From NCBI GenBank assembly GCA_029258795.1, contig JAPDKB010000004.1, forward strand, positions 67,420-131,419: a DNA stretch of 64,000 nucleotides, read 5' to 3'. Under the pieces are notes generated by a model, which saw nothing but the letters and a program-made list of their open reading frames with translations, did no database searches and was not told the DNA's origin. Position 1 is the first letter of the stretch, and each line of letters opens with the position of its first letter. A program made the position numbers and the translations under genes. Shown here piece by piece: positions 9,795 through 18,623 of the stretch. The DNA is from an archaeon (GTDB lineage: Archaea; EX4484-52; WAPT01).

Positions 9795-10340
9795 ATGCTG
9801 AGCAGCATTGTACAGTTCATTTTGAGCGCGTTCTGGATCATCCTGCCAGCTTACTTTGCCAACTCCTCTCCAGTATACTTCACTTCAAGAATGAAGAATC
9901 TCCACCCCATCGATTTCAACGGGAAGTTTTTGGATGGCAGACCAATTCTTGGAAAAGGCAAGACGTTTGAGGGCACGATTTCAGGGATAGCGGTTGGTAC
10001 TGTTGTGGGCTGGGTGCAGGTGATGTTGCAAAAATTGGGAGGATTAGGAGTTTACTTCACCTATCAAATGAGCTTGGAACTGGCTTTCGCTCTTGCCAGC
10101 GCTGCTATCATTGGAGACATGATAGGGAGTTTTATAAAGAGGAGGATGGGTAAGAAGAGGGGTGAGGAATCATTCCTGCTTGATACTCTGGATTTCCTTG
10201 TGCCATCTTTATTAGTTGTATACTTAATGGTTGGAATGGATGTTTACACGGCGGCTTTCCTGATGGTGATCACACCTATGGTTCATCGTGCAGCCAACAT
10301 TCTCGCATACAAACTGGGGATGAAGGATGTTCCTTGGTAA
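9795..10340 (+). CDS. carS: CDP-2,3-bis-(O-geranylgeranyl)-sn-glycerol synthase (CDP-archaeol synthase)
   Basis: This 181-aa polytopic membrane enzyme transfers CMP from CTP to unsaturated archaetidic acid, giving CDP-archaeol, the activated precursor of archaeal phospholipids. The family signature around GKFLDGRPILGKGKTFEG and the later IIGDMIGSFIKRRMG and DTLDFLVPS segments are present, and the length is normal. It is a membrane-lipid gene. The product would be used by CDP-alcohol phosphatidyltransferases such as the one at 11484. The SD GGAGGGGG lies just before the ATG. It overlaps the next gene by 14 nt. Confidence 0.93.
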   Translation: MLSSIVQFILSAFWIILPAYFANSSPVYFTSRMKNLHPIDFNGKFLDGRPILGKGKTFEGTISGIAVGTVVGWVQVMLQKLGGLGVYFTYQMSLELAFALASAAIIGDMIGSFIKRRMGKKRGEESFLLDTLDFLVPSLLVVYLMVGMDVYTAAFLMVITPMVHRAANILAYKLGMKDVPW

Positions 10341-10821
10341 TCGTGCCACACTTCTAAATCTAGTGATGTGTGTAGGCATAGCGATAGCATCCCTCCTCCT
10401 CTATGCGATTGAGAAAAACACCATTTTCATACTTGCGGGGGAAGTAGTAGTTGTGGGAATACTCCTCAGAACGGATAAACTGACTGTCATGATTTCAAGG
10501 GCCAGCTTTTCGTTGATGAGCGTTGCCACCTTCATCACATCCCAAAACGTTGTTGGAAGCGTGCTTTTCCTTTTCTCAGCCGTTTTTCTGCTCCACAGTC
10601 CCATGTTCCTCATTCTCAACCCTCCATCATCAAAGGTTGTTCTCCGCAGAATCATGGGATCAGCGTTTTTGCTTGTGTTTTTGATGGCGGAAGAGAAAAT
10701 TGCTGTGTCCATACTTTTCGTTCTCTGCTGCTTGTTTCTCCTTCTTCAGGACTATCTCGCACTCAAAAAGAGAGTGAAGCGAGTTTCAAGAAGCGGGCAA
10801 AATACCAGTAAGAAAGCATGA
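10327..10821 (+). CDS. Small polytopic membrane protein
   Basis: This 164-aa protein is almost entirely hydrophobic, with about five or six predicted membrane helices and a short basic tail (KKRVKRVSRSGQ). The start overlaps the end of carS by 14 nt, so it is probably cotranslated with it. A role in membrane lipid metabolism is suggested only by that coupling. No family is recognised. The 3' end overlaps the convergent PHP gene by 59 bp. Confidence 0.7.
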   Translation: MFLGNRATLLNLVMCVGIAIASLLLYAIEKNTIFILAGEVVVVGILLRTDKLTVMISRASFSLMSVATFITSQNVVGSVLFLFSAVFLLHSPMFLILNPPSSKVVLRRIMGSAFLLVFLMAEEKIAVSILFVLCCLFLLLQDYLALKKRVKRVSRSGQNTSKKA

Positions 10822-11431
10822 GCAAGGAGCTTTTCCTCCCACCAATCCATGTTTTACCCTTTCTTATTGCATCGAGCACAGCTTCCTCACTTTTTTCCTT
10901 GCATTCAACAGTGGTGTATGCCTTACCCACCTCCCTCCAGTGGTGCGCATCACTGCCCGCTATTATTGGTAATTTCAGCTTTCTCGCATACTCAAGCGCT
11001 TTCCAGTTCCCTATGGCGCTTCTTGAATTGAATACTTCCACACCATCAACCTCAAGCTCCAGCATTTTATCCCCGCTGCACGATTTTAGGTGGAAGAGAT
11101 AGCCGAAGGGATGAGCCACAACCGCAACCCCACCATGCTTTTGCACAATCTTGATAACATCTCTGGCATTCATGCCTTTCGGGATGCTGAAATCCAGCCC
11201 GTAAACAAGCAAATCACCCTCTTTGCACCTGACCTCCTGCCCCTTTATCAGGAGAAGCGAGAATTTTTCAGCGAGCTTTTCCGCCTGTTTGAGAGCTTTG
11301 CAGGTGTTGTGGTCGGTTATTGCTAAACCATCAAGCCCCCTCCTTTTTGCCTGAAGGAGTATGAATTTAACATCGCTCAACCCGTCCTTTGAATGGTTGG
11401 TGTGGACATGCATATCCAGCTTTAACTTCAT
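10763..11431 (-). CDS. PHP-domain metal-dependent phosphoesterase
   Basis: The 222-aa protein starts with the PHP signature DMHVHTNHSKDG (motif I). It continues with GLAITDHNT, the VVAHPFG histidine and the SDAHHWREVG motif, all metal-binding. The fold belongs to the COG0613 phosphoesterases, which hydrolyse small phosphate esters or nucleic-acid ends. The substrate cannot be told. The length matches stand-alone PHP proteins of archaea. It is transcribed divergently from the phosphatidyltransferase/Pth2 gene. Confidence 0.88.
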   Translation of the reverse strand: MKLKLDMHVHTNHSKDGLSDVKFILLQAKRRGLDGLAITDHNTCKALKQAEKLAEKFSLLLIKGQEVRCKEGDLLVYGLDFSIPKGMNARDVIKIVQKHGGVAVVAHPFGYLFHLKSCSGDKMLELEVDGVEVFNSRSAIGNWKALEYARKLKLPIIAGSDAHHWREVGKAYTTVECKEKSEEAVLDAIRKGKTWIGGRKSSLLMLSYWYFARFLKLASLSF

Positions 11432-11483
11432 TAGACCAAATTCCTCTGGAAGCTATAAAAATTTTGCAATCTCCCTATCATGC

Positions 11484-12455
11484 ATGCTGAAATCCACAAA
11501 AATCGGAGATAAATTCAGTTTATTGATGGGGAAGCTATTTTGTGCGCTTCCTTTAAAACCGAACCACTATACCCTACTTTCAGTGCTCCTTGCTTTTGCA
11601 GGAATGGTTATGGTTATTGAACAACAAGTTGAAATTGCCATCCTTCTTTTCCTGTTATCCTTCTTTCTGGATGCTGTGGATGGAGCGGTTGCAAGAGCAA
11701 AGGGTATGGCGTCCAGTTTTGGCGCTTTCATGGATGGAGTTGTAGATAGAGTGGTGGAAACTCTGTTTTTGATCTCACTTGCGTTCATGAACATAGAAAC
11801 GATGCTTTTTCCATCATGGCTATGGGTAATGGTGGTGCTTGCGTCAGGCACATACATGACTTCCTTCATAAAAGCTTACTCTCACCACCGCCTCGTGCTT
11901 GAGGAAAGGGAAGCAGCCAATATGCCGGGTTTGCTTGAAAGGGCCGAGAGATGTGTGCTTTTACTTCTTGTGATGGTTCTGGCTTACTTCAATTATGGAA
12001 GGGTCGCGGGAGCGCTTTTGATGGTTGTGGCCTTGCTCGCAACCCTGACGGCTTTGCAGCGCTGCATATGTGTTTGGAGAAAAGCAGCCGGAAGCAAGCC
12101 ATCAGGATTGCGCAACCTTAAGCAGGTTGTTGTGGTGAGAACTGACATAAAAATGGGCAAGGGTAAGCTTGCAGCTCAGGTTGCGCACGCATCCCTGCAT
12201 GCGTTTTTAAACGCGGATGCGGAAAAAAGAAACGCATGGCTCAGCTCCGGGCAGAAAAAGGTTGTGCTCAAAGCAAGAAGCGAGGAGGAGCTCATGCAGC
12301 TTTACAAAAAGGCGAGAAGGAAAGGGTTGAATGCCGTTATGATAAGGGATGCTGGCCTAACTCAGCTTGAGAAGGGCACGATCACTGCCATGGCAGCCGG
12401 TCCGGAGGAGGAAGAAAAGCTCGACGAGGTGTTTGGAGAGCTAAAGCTTTTATGA
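11484..12455 (+). CDS. Fusion: CDP-alcohol phosphatidyltransferase + peptidyl-tRNA hydrolase Pth2
   Basis: This single 323-aa frame holds two whole enzymes. Residues 1-200 form a polytopic CDP-alcohol phosphatidyltransferase with the complete motif D63-x2-DG-x2-AR-x8-G-x3-D-x3-D88, which couples CDP-archaeol (or a similar donor) to a polar head group. Residues 209-323 are a complete Pth2, with QVVVVRTDIKMGKGKLAAQVAHAS and TITAMAAGP signatures. Pth2 recycles peptidyl-tRNA dropped by ribosomes. No stop or frameshift separates the domains. The start is the ATG at 11484; the frame is open further upstream, but that part overlaps the divergent PHP gene. The fusion would put Pth2 at the cytoplasmic face of the membrane. 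Confidence 0.88.
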   Translation: MLKSTKIGDKFSLLMGKLFCALPLKPNHYTLLSVLLAFAGMVMVIEQQVEIAILLFLLSFFLDAVDGAVARAKGMASSFGAFMDGVVDRVVETLFLISLAFMNIETMLFPSWLWVMVVLASGTYMTSFIKAYSHHRLVLEEREAANMPGLLERAERCVLLLLVMVLAYFNYGRVAGALLMVVALLATLTALQRCICVWRKAAGSKPSGLRNLKQVVVVRTDIKMGKGKLAAQVAHASLHAFLNADAEKRNAWLSSGQKKVVLKARSEEELMQLYKKARRKGLNAVMIRDAGLTQLEKGTITAMAAGPEEEEKLDEVFGELKLL

Positions 12456-12466
12456 GGTGGTCCGTT

Positions 12467-12784
12467 ATGTCGGAAAAGAAAGGCAAAAAGAAAAAGAAAA
12501 GGAAGAATAACTTGAGGGTGCTGGGCGTGGTTGTTGTCGTGATAGCAGTGTTGGCTTCCTTTTATCTGCTCTTCACCAAGATAACGAAGTACAGGATGCT
12601 GGAGGAGAAGTGTAAAGCGATAGAGAGCAGTCCAGACCTCCTCTTTCCATGCAAGTGCAAACCTCAGCTCAAAAGCGTGGAGAATGAGAGTGATATTGTC
12701 TACAAGAAAACAGAACCGATGTGTATATGCACATGCGACATTGGCAATGGCACCACGGTAACCATAGAGGTCAGAGCTGCTTAG
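12467..12784 (+). CDS. Single-pass membrane protein with Cys-rich ectodomain
   Basis: This 105-aa protein has a very basic N-terminus (KKGKKKKKRKNN), one transmembrane helix (VLGVVVVVIAVLASFYLLF) and a short outer domain with CKCK and CICTC cysteine clusters. The ATG at 12467 is preferred because GAGGTGG (12454-12460) lies 6 nt upstream. An ATG at 12452 overlapping the previous stop is the alternative. The cysteines could form disulfides or bind metal. Function is unknown. Confidence 0.65.
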   Translation: MSEKKGKKKKKRKNNLRVLGVVVVVIAVLASFYLLFTKITKYRMLEEKCKAIESSPDLLFPCKCKPQLKSVENESDIVYKKTEPMCICTCDIGNGTTVTIEVRAA

Positions 12785-13980
12785 CTCTCACCTTCTACCA
12801 CATAGTCCAAGAGCTCCCTCAAGAATGTGGTTGCGTAGGTTGATTTTCTCAGAGCAAAGCGAATTGTTAGCTTGTTCTTCCCCTCGAACATTTCATCTTT
12901 TTCAAATTTCACAAATTCGAAATCGTGAACTTTCCCAAACGCCTTTCTGTATCTTGTTGTGGTGGTGAGGTGTTTTTCCTTGCTAAAATAGAACATCTCC
13001 GGCTTTATTCCTTCCTCCTCAAGCATTTCATCCAGCATATCGTGCCATTTCTCTCTGAAAACCGGCTTGGAGTAATCATAGCCAACGATAGGCAGCTTGA
13101 GCTTCTCATCAAAATAGCCCGCTTTAACCACCTTCTCGAGCAATCTGTTGAACAGGTAGGACTGGTAGGAGTTTATCACGAAGCGCTGAAACTTCTTAGG
13201 AAGAGAGAGAAACGCAAGCCTGAAATCTCCCGTCTTGATCAGCGTTCTGAGCATTATCCTTTCATGCTCATACTTTCTTGGAATCGTTTCCAGAGCTTCC
13301 TCATAATTCCCCTTTTCGATCAGCTCCCTTGCCTTCCTCATCCTTTCATCGTGCTCCTTTTTTTTGAACGCTGTCAGGTAAAAAAGAACGCCCTCCTCAA
13401 ACTTTCTCAGCACGATGTACTTACCAAAAAGATGGGTTATCTCTCTCTTCGTGCCAAACCGCTGCTCTCCATAATAATTTGGAAAATAACCTCCTGTTTT
13501 TTCGAAAAAACCATCTATGATCTCTCTAACCTCCTTCTCATCCTGCTCTATGTCCCTTACCGTTATGGTGAACCTGTTTCCCCACAGCCCGCCGAGAAAA
13601 ACCTTGCCGCCATACCTTATAGGCACAACTTCAATATCCTTCAGCTCGAGATTTTCAACGGCTTCCTTCTGAACCTTATACATACCTATGAGCTGGGAAG
13701 TGTAAGCGTGTTTGTCTTTAAGCCCAGCAAACGTTATTCGATCCTCTTTTTTGATGCGAAGCTTCTTTCTCAAGATGGAAACTGCCTCAAAAGTATCGTA
13801 ACCCTTCTTTATCAAAACACAATGCAAAAACTTTCCCTCACTCGTTTCATCGAACTCATAATCTTTTCCTATCTCCAGTACCTCATGTCTATGTGGCATC
13901 TCCTCCACAATGAAATCCTCGTACTTCGCTTTTATCCTTCCCTTTATCTTTTTGCCATCGTAAAGTGTGCAAAAATGCAT
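12781..13980 (-). CDS. truD: tRNA pseudouridine(13) synthase TruD
   Basis: This 399-aa protein has the TruD-specific N-terminal KAKYEDFIVEE segment, the catalytic-motif region TFAGLKDKHAYTSQ and the GNRFTITVRD motif. The family's PNYYGEQRFG segment and RFVINSYQSYLFN also appear. TruD isomerises uridine 13 of tRNA to pseudouridine. The ATG at 13980 gives the usual archaeal N-terminus (MHFCTLYDGKKIKGRIK); an upstream extension to 14037 is not needed. It is convergent with the small membrane gene (4-bp overlap) and downstream of the NOG1 GTPase gene. Confidence 0.93.
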   Translation of the reverse strand: MHFCTLYDGKKIKGRIKAKYEDFIVEEMPHRHEVLEIGKDYEFDETSEGKFLHCVLIKKGYDTFEAVSILRKKLRIKKEDRITFAGLKDKHAYTSQLIGMYKVQKEAVENLELKDIEVVPIRYGGKVFLGGLWGNRFTITVRDIEQDEKEVREIIDGFFEKTGGYFPNYYGEQRFGTKREITHLFGKYIVLRKFEEGVLFYLTAFKKKEHDERMRKARELIEKGNYEEALETIPRKYEHERIMLRTLIKTGDFRLAFLSLPKKFQRFVINSYQSYLFNRLLEKVVKAGYFDEKLKLPIVGYDYSKPVFREKWHDMLDEMLEEEGIKPEMFYFSKEKHLTTTTRYRKAFGKVHDFEFVKFEKDEMFEGKNKLTIRFALRKSTYATTFLRELLDYVVEGES

Positions 13981-14040
13981 GTTAAACACCGAAAGATATA
14001 TATAGGTGTGAGAGACATAATAATTAGATTCTACCAAATC

Positions 14041-15093
14041 TCATGGTTTTATCTCCCTTACTGGGATGTGGCCGTGCCTCCTCCTTCGAGGGGAGGCACG
14101 GTTTTTCATCTCCACCCTCAAAAATTTAATGAGTTCTTCTATACTCTTCTCATCCTCGCTTGATGTTTCTAGCCATCTCAATCCAAGCTTCTCCAGTTCA
14201 TCTCTGAGCTTTCTCAGTTTTTCTTCATCCTGACAGAGGTCCATTTTGTTTATGCAGCAAACTATTCGGAGGTTTGGGAAAAGGGACATAAGCCTCTTCA
14301 ACAACCCGATCTGCTTCTCAATATCATAACCACAGGTTTCGCTAACATCAAAAACATAAAGCATGAGCGATGGTAAAGTTGAGATGGCGGTTATGGCTTT
14401 CCTCTCGATTCCTTTCATCTTCGAAGGATCCCTGTCCAGAATACCCGGCGTATCTATCAGCTGAAGCTCGTTATCGAGATAACCCACCATGAGCTTTTTG
14501 GTCGTGAAGGGATAATCCGCTATTTGTGGCTGCGCACCCGTAACCTTTCTAAGCAACGTGCTCTTCCCGACGTTAGGATAACCCGCTATTATAATTGTGG
14601 GCATGTCCTTGAGCGAGGGGAATTCAGCGGTGAGCTTTTTGAATTGGATTAAAGTGTGGAAAGCATCCCTCCTCTTCTTTATGAGGGAACTCACCCTGCC
14701 ATAAAAAGCCCTCCTGACGTTCTTTACTCTTTTGATTGAGTTCTCACCCTTTATCTTGTTCGCATAATCAAGTTCGAGCTCTCTCACCTTCTTCGATATC
14801 CAGTTGAGTGTTGCCAGAGCTTTCTTCACATCATCAACAGGCATGGAGATCTCAATCAACTTCCTGTAGAATTCAGGAACCTCATCCAGGTTGGGCACGC
14901 TTCGGATTATTTCTTTTATGTTGTCCCTTATAACATTCGAAACGGTGCTTATCTTCTGCATTTCGAGAAGTTTCTCCCTCATAACTTTGTCCTTCACATG
15001 AGGGTCTCGACTAACCTTACTGGCTTTTCTGAAAGCTTTGTCCACCAGCTCCTCATGCGTCGGGATATGTTTCATGTTTTTAAAGGGGTTCAT
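14041..15093 (-). CDS. NOG1-family GTPase
   Basis: The 350-aa protein has an N-terminal helical domain typical of NOG1 and then a G domain: G1 GYPNVGKST (171-179), a TT switch I region (DYPFTTKK), G3 DTPGILDRD and G4 NKMDL. NOG1 GTPases act in maturation of the large ribosomal subunit in archaea and eukaryotes. The ATG at 15093 has GAAGGAG about 10 nt upstream. The C-terminus is short and Arg-rich. It lies upstream of truD with a 60-nt gap, so both may share a translation/RNA operon. Confidence 0.92.
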   Translation of the reverse strand: MNPFKNMKHIPTHEELVDKAFRKASKVSRDPHVKDKVMREKLLEMQKISTVSNVIRDNIKEIIRSVPNLDEVPEFYRKLIEISMPVDDVKKALATLNWISKKVRELELDYANKIKGENSIKRVKNVRRAFYGRVSSLIKKRRDAFHTLIQFKKLTAEFPSLKDMPTIIIAGYPNVGKSTLLRKVTGAQPQIADYPFTTKKLMVGYLDNELQLIDTPGILDRDPSKMKGIERKAITAISTLPSLMLYVFDVSETCGYDIEKQIGLLKRLMSLFPNLRIVCCINKMDLCQDEEKLRKLRDELEKLGLRWLETSSEDEKSIEELIKFLRVEMKNRASPRRRRHGHIPVREIKP

Positions 15094-15145
15094 GCCCTTT
15101 ATTTCTCCTTCAAATTTAAAAAGTGAAGAAGCGAAAACTGAAGGT

Positions 15146-15433
15146 ATGGAAGACCAGACCAGAAAGTTGTCCAAGAGGGAGGTCGAACACACAAGGAAAG
15201 TGATCGAGGTGCTGAGAGAACATCCTTACGGGTTGTGGATAAGAGAGATAGCGAGAAGAACCGGGCTCCACATGGAACAGGTCAGAAGGGTGATAACATC
15301 TTACCCTCAGCTCTTTGAAGAGTATGCGGACTTCACATCTTACGGCATAAACCTCAAGATTGTGAGGTTGAAAAGAAAGATCTCCACAAAAAATTTGGAA
15401 AAGCTCCTGCTCATGTTCAAGGAAGAAAGCTAG
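15146..15433 (+). CDS. Small winged-HTH DNA-binding protein
   Basis: This 95-aa protein has a winged-helix core: the recognition region is GLWIREIARRTGLHMEQVRRV. It closely resembles the 72-aa protein at 28165-28383 (GLWVMEIARLTRIPKSTVHR), so the two are paralogous small regulators. It is transcribed divergently from the NOG1 GTPase gene with about 50 bp between starts, so it could control that promoter or its own. It overlaps the convergent DHH gene by 17 bp. Confidence 0.75.
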   Translation: MEDQTRKLSKREVEHTRKVIEVLREHPYGLWIREIARRTGLHMEQVRRVITSYPQLFEEYADFTSYGINLKIVRLKRKISTKNLEKLLLMFKEES

Positions 15434-16538
15434 ATTCATCCTCAAACTCCATGAGTTTCTTGTGCTCCTCCTCTATTATTTTCCTCAGCTCCTCAAGTCC
15501 TACGGATTGCTTCGGTATTCTGGCTCCTGCCGCAGGTATGTGTCCACCACCCTCTCCTGCCTTAACTCGCTTCACAACATTTTTGGCCAGAACGTTCATG
15601 CCAACCACCCTATCCTGCCTCCTGAAGCTGAGATGGTAGTGAGTTTTGTCTTCCCATATCACAACCAGCGTCTTATCAGGAAACATGTTTTTTGAGAGGG
15701 TGTTAGCTACTATCGATTTCATGTTGTACTTGGTGGGAATAATAATTATTGCTAACCCATCTTTATCATCATAGCACTCTTTCTTTACACTCTCAATCAC
15801 TTTCTCATATTCCTTCTCCATATCCTCAACCGCCTTAACAATCTCACTCTTCAAAAATTCCTGCATGCTATTACATCCATTTAACACGTGCAGAGCTCTC
15901 TCCACAACATCATATCCCTTTGCCCTGCAGAACTCTATTATTCGAGCGGCCATCTCAATGTTCTCCCTTTCCACCATCCACTTACCACACACATCCCTTA
16001 TGAAGTCGAACCAGAAATCGTCAGCGGAATCACCCACAACTCCTATGGCTGCCACCCAGTCCCACCTTTCCATATCTTTGTTCCACTCCTTCAATATGTC
16101 GTAGCTCAACTTTGAAGCAGGGTACTTGTCTCCGTTCGCAAAGCCCAAATGGCAGGAGTTTATGTAAGTTATGTTTCCTTCTTCCCTTTTGAGCAAGCCA
16201 GTGCTAACATGATGATCCACAATCAACACCCCATCACAGAGAGATGCGAGTTTTCTTACAGCTTCAACATCATTTTCAACATTCAAATCAACTATGATCA
16301 CTTTGTTGTATTTTTTACCCTTCACCATTTTCAGGGTTTCATCCGTTATGGTGACATGTGGTCCCTGGTTGAGAACATGGATTGTGTTAGGATGGCGTTT
16401 CTCAAGCGCCTTGATGAAAAGGACGGCAGAGCATACTCCATCGGGATCGGGATGATATATTATGAGAACTTTGTCGTTTTTTTTGATTCCTTTTAGAAAT
16501 GCATGTGCTGCCTTCAACACATCATCTTTGAGCTTCAT
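15417..16538 (-). CDS. DHH-family phosphoesterase (RecJ-like)
   Basis: The 373-aa protein has the DHH motifs: DPDG (31-34), the VDL metal site and VDHH (107-110). A C-terminal DHHA1-type domain ends in GEGGGHIPAAGARIP. This matches archaeal RecJ-like exonucleases or nano-RNases (COG0608-type), which need Mn2+ and cleave single-stranded nucleic acids or oligonucleotides. The C-terminal GGGH substrate motif is intact. Its start overlaps the upstream MBL gene by 17 nt, so they are probably one operon. Confidence 0.88.
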   Translation of the reverse strand: MKLKDDVLKAAHAFLKGIKKNDKVLIIYHPDPDGVCSAVLFIKALEKRHPNTIHVLNQGPHVTITDETLKMVKGKKYNKVIIVDLNVENDVEAVRKLASLCDGVLIVDHHVSTGLLKREEGNITYINSCHLGFANGDKYPASKLSYDILKEWNKDMERWDWVAAIGVVGDSADDFWFDFIRDVCGKWMVERENIEMAARIIEFCRAKGYDVVERALHVLNGCNSMQEFLKSEIVKAVEDMEKEYEKVIESVKKECYDDKDGLAIIIIPTKYNMKSIVANTLSKNMFPDKTLVVIWEDKTHYHLSFRRQDRVVGMNVLAKNVVKRVKAGEGGGHIPAAGARIPKQSVGLEELRKIIEEEHKKLMEFEDESSFLP

Positions 16539-17178
16539 AGGCTTTCACGCTTTCCATGACTTTTTCCTTCGCATTTCTTTTTATTATCCTGCCATGTCCC
16601 GGCAACAGTATTTCAAAATCAAGATTTAAAATTCTTGAGAGGGAGTTGAGCATGGCTTTATCATCCCCACCCATCAAATCAGTTCTTCCTATCGAATGGT
16701 GGAAGAGCGTATCCCCACTTATCAGAATTTTCTTGTTGGGCTCATAAAGACATATGCTGCCCGGCGTATGCCCGGGTGTGTGCAAAACCCTGAATTTGTG
16801 GTCGGATGTTTTGATCCAGTCCCCATCATGCAAAATGAAATCCACATCATCTCTCTTAAGCTCACCACCGAAAAAATGATAGTATGTAGCCTTTTTATTT
16901 TCTTTCAGAAGCTCGGCATCATTTTCGTGCATTCCCACAAGAGCTTTTTCAAAAATGAAGTTCCCACCTATATGATCGAAGTGAAGGTGAGTATTGATGA
17001 CCCTTTCTATTACCTTAACCTCCACACCCGCTTTTTCCATCAGTTTGAGGAGTTGCGTTGGCAGCAGGCCTGTGGTGGTATCCACGACCATCTCGTTATC
17101 CACCACATAAACGTTGCTTTCCAGCTTGCCCATGTACACAAGTATTACACCATCAGTAACTTCCTCGACCTTCATCAT
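16522..17178 (-). CDS. Metallo-beta-lactamase-fold hydrolase (glyoxalase II-like)
   Basis: The 218-aa protein has the MBL signature THLHFDHIGG (H64, H66, D68, H69), the later HTPGHTPGS histidine and the SGDTLFHHSIGRTD aspartate, ending with the LPGHGRI histidine. All zinc ligands are present. The family includes glyoxalase II and other thioester hydrolases. The adjacent acyl-CoA synthetase gene makes a thioester substrate possible, by inference. The ATGA overlap with the upstream synthetase gene shows the two are coupled. Confidence 0.88.
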   Translation of the reverse strand: MMKVEEVTDGVILVYMGKLESNVYVVDNEMVVDTTTGLLPTQLLKLMEKAGVEVKVIERVINTHLHFDHIGGNFIFEKALVGMHENDAELLKENKKATYYHFFGGELKRDDVDFILHDGDWIKTSDHKFRVLHTPGHTPGSICLYEPNKKILISGDTLFHHSIGRTDLMGGDDKAMLNSLSRILNLDFEILLPGHGRIIKRNAKEKVMESVKAYEAQR

Positions 17179-18542
17179 TTAGATCTCCTCGAATAATCCA
17201 CCAGCACCTTCAAAGCTTTCACAGCCCTCTCCGGAGTTGGATAGGCAGGAATGCCCTGCTTTTCAAAGCTTTTGAGAAGCAGCTTTGTGTACTCTCCACC
17301 AGATGAGCACACTATCATTGGTTTTTCTGTCTTCGCGTTTGCCTCAGCCAAAACATCCATGATTTCCGAACTTAATGGTGCTAATTGGAAAAGAGTAATT
17401 ACGATAATCGCACCAACATTTTTATCATTCGAAACAATTTCCAGTGCTTGCGCATATCTCTCAGCTGTTGCATCGCCTATAAGGTCGAGAGGGTTGTGTA
17501 CTGAAGCATAGCTGGGCAGGATCTCGCTTAGCTGTTTGGCTGTTTTTTCCTCAAACTCCGCAATCTTCAAGCCATTCTTCACGCACAGGTCTGCTGTTAT
17601 CACACCCATGCCTCCGCCGTTTGTTATTATGGCAACACTATCATTTTCAGCCCTCTTCTCAGTAGCCAGAATTCTGGCATAATCAAACATCTGTTCTATG
17701 TTCTCAGCTTCTATGGCATTGCACTGCCTCAGCACACCTCTGAAAACCTCGTAACTACCAGCCATGCTGCCCGTGTGGGATGCGGCAGCTTTTTTCCCAG
17801 CTTCACACTTACCCGCTTTGAATATCACCACCGGCTTTTTCTTTGTGGCTTTCTTTAGAGCATTCATGAATTTCCTTCCGTCTTCCACACCCTCTATATA
17901 ACCGACTATAACCTTCGTTTCTTTGTCCTTAGCAAGATATTCCAATATTTCGCTTTCCCTCACATCCACACCATTACCATAACTCACGAACTTGCTCACA
18001 CCCACACCTTCTTCAGCCATCCAGTCGAGAATCACTAACCCGAAAGCCCCGCTCTGGGAGAAGAAGCTTATCTTGCCATCGTTGGGCTTTTTCATCTTGT
18101 AAGGTGGGATGAAAAGCGTATCCACCCCGCTTGATGGGCAGTAAACTCCGATGCAGTTAGGGCCAACAACACGTGTTGTTTTCCCTTCCTCAATTATTCT
18201 TTTCAGCTCTTCCTCCCTTCTGATGCCCTCTCCTCCTATCTCCCTGAAACCTGAAGTTATGATGATAATGCCTTTAACCTTTTTCTTGACACAATCCTCC
18301 ACAACCTTATTCACGAATTCCGGCTTAACACAGATTATGGCGAGATCAACATCTTCCTTTATCTGTATGATGCGTTGATAGCATTTATGGCCCAGAATTT
18401 CATCGGCATTTGGGTTCACGGGATAGACCTTCCCCTTAAAACTGCTTATGAGATTCCTGAAAATAACATTTCCCACCTTTTCAGGATTTTTGGAAGCTCC
18501 AACAACCGCTATGCTTTTTGGTTTGAAGAAAGCTGAAAGCAT
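17175..18542 (-). CDS. ADP-forming acetate/acyl-CoA synthetase, alpha subunit
   Basis: The 455-aa protein has the CoA-binding Rossmann domain (SIAVVGASKNPEKVGN), the succinyl-CoA synthetase-like domains and the phosphohistidine region (KKKPVVIFKAGKCEAGKKAAASHTG with the SHTG histidine). Archaeal ADP-forming synthetases turn acyl-CoA, ADP and phosphate into acid, CoA and ATP, which is substrate-level ATP formation. The ATP-grasp beta subunit is encoded apart at 27507-28154. Length fits a stand-alone alpha subunit. Confidence 0.9.
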   Translation of the reverse strand: MLSAFFKPKSIAVVGASKNPEKVGNVIFRNLISSFKGKVYPVNPNADEILGHKCYQRIIQIKEDVDLAIICVKPEFVNKVVEDCVKKKVKGIIIITSGFREIGGEGIRREEELKRIIEEGKTTRVVGPNCIGVYCPSSGVDTLFIPPYKMKKPNDGKISFFSQSGAFGLVILDWMAEEGVGVSKFVSYGNGVDVRESEILEYLAKDKETKVIVGYIEGVEDGRKFMNALKKATKKKPVVIFKAGKCEAGKKAAASHTGSMAGSYEVFRGVLRQCNAIEAENIEQMFDYARILATEKRAENDSVAIITNGGGMGVITADLCVKNGLKIAEFEEKTAKQLSEILPSYASVHNPLDLIGDATAERYAQALEIVSNDKNVGAIIVITLFQLAPLSSEIMDVLAEANAKTEKPMIVCSSGGEYTKLLLKSFEKQGIPAYPTPERAVKALKVLVDYSRRSK

Positions 18543-18585
18543 GAAAAGAATTCTCGCATCACATCTTTATATGGTTTCTGTTAAA

Positions 18586-18623
18586 TGGGATAAATTTCCC
18601 AAAAATGAGAAAAAATAGAAAAA
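18586..18623 (-). terminator. T-rich 3' motif with TGGGAAATTTATCCCA palindrome
   Basis: Read on the minus strand, the stop of the small membrane gene is followed by CTATTTTTTCTCATTTTT and then TGGGAAATTTATCCCA (18601-18586). Near-identical arrangements follow position 66 (plus) and the gene ending at 22458 (plus). Its position right after a stop suggests termination. The palindrome could equally be an operator for the acyl-CoA synthetase gene starting at 18542. Confidence 0.45.

Noticed and set aside
14072-14106. Strong hairpin (CCGTGCCTCC/GGAGGCACGG) followed by TTTTT on the plus strand
   Set aside because: No plus-strand gene ends there; it lies in the 3' coding end of the NOG1-type GTPase gene and encodes its Arg-rich tail.
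12925-14163. A 412-codon open frame on the plus strand opposite truD
   Set aside because: truD on the minus strand is fully recognisable; the antisense frame has no domain and low-complexity composition.
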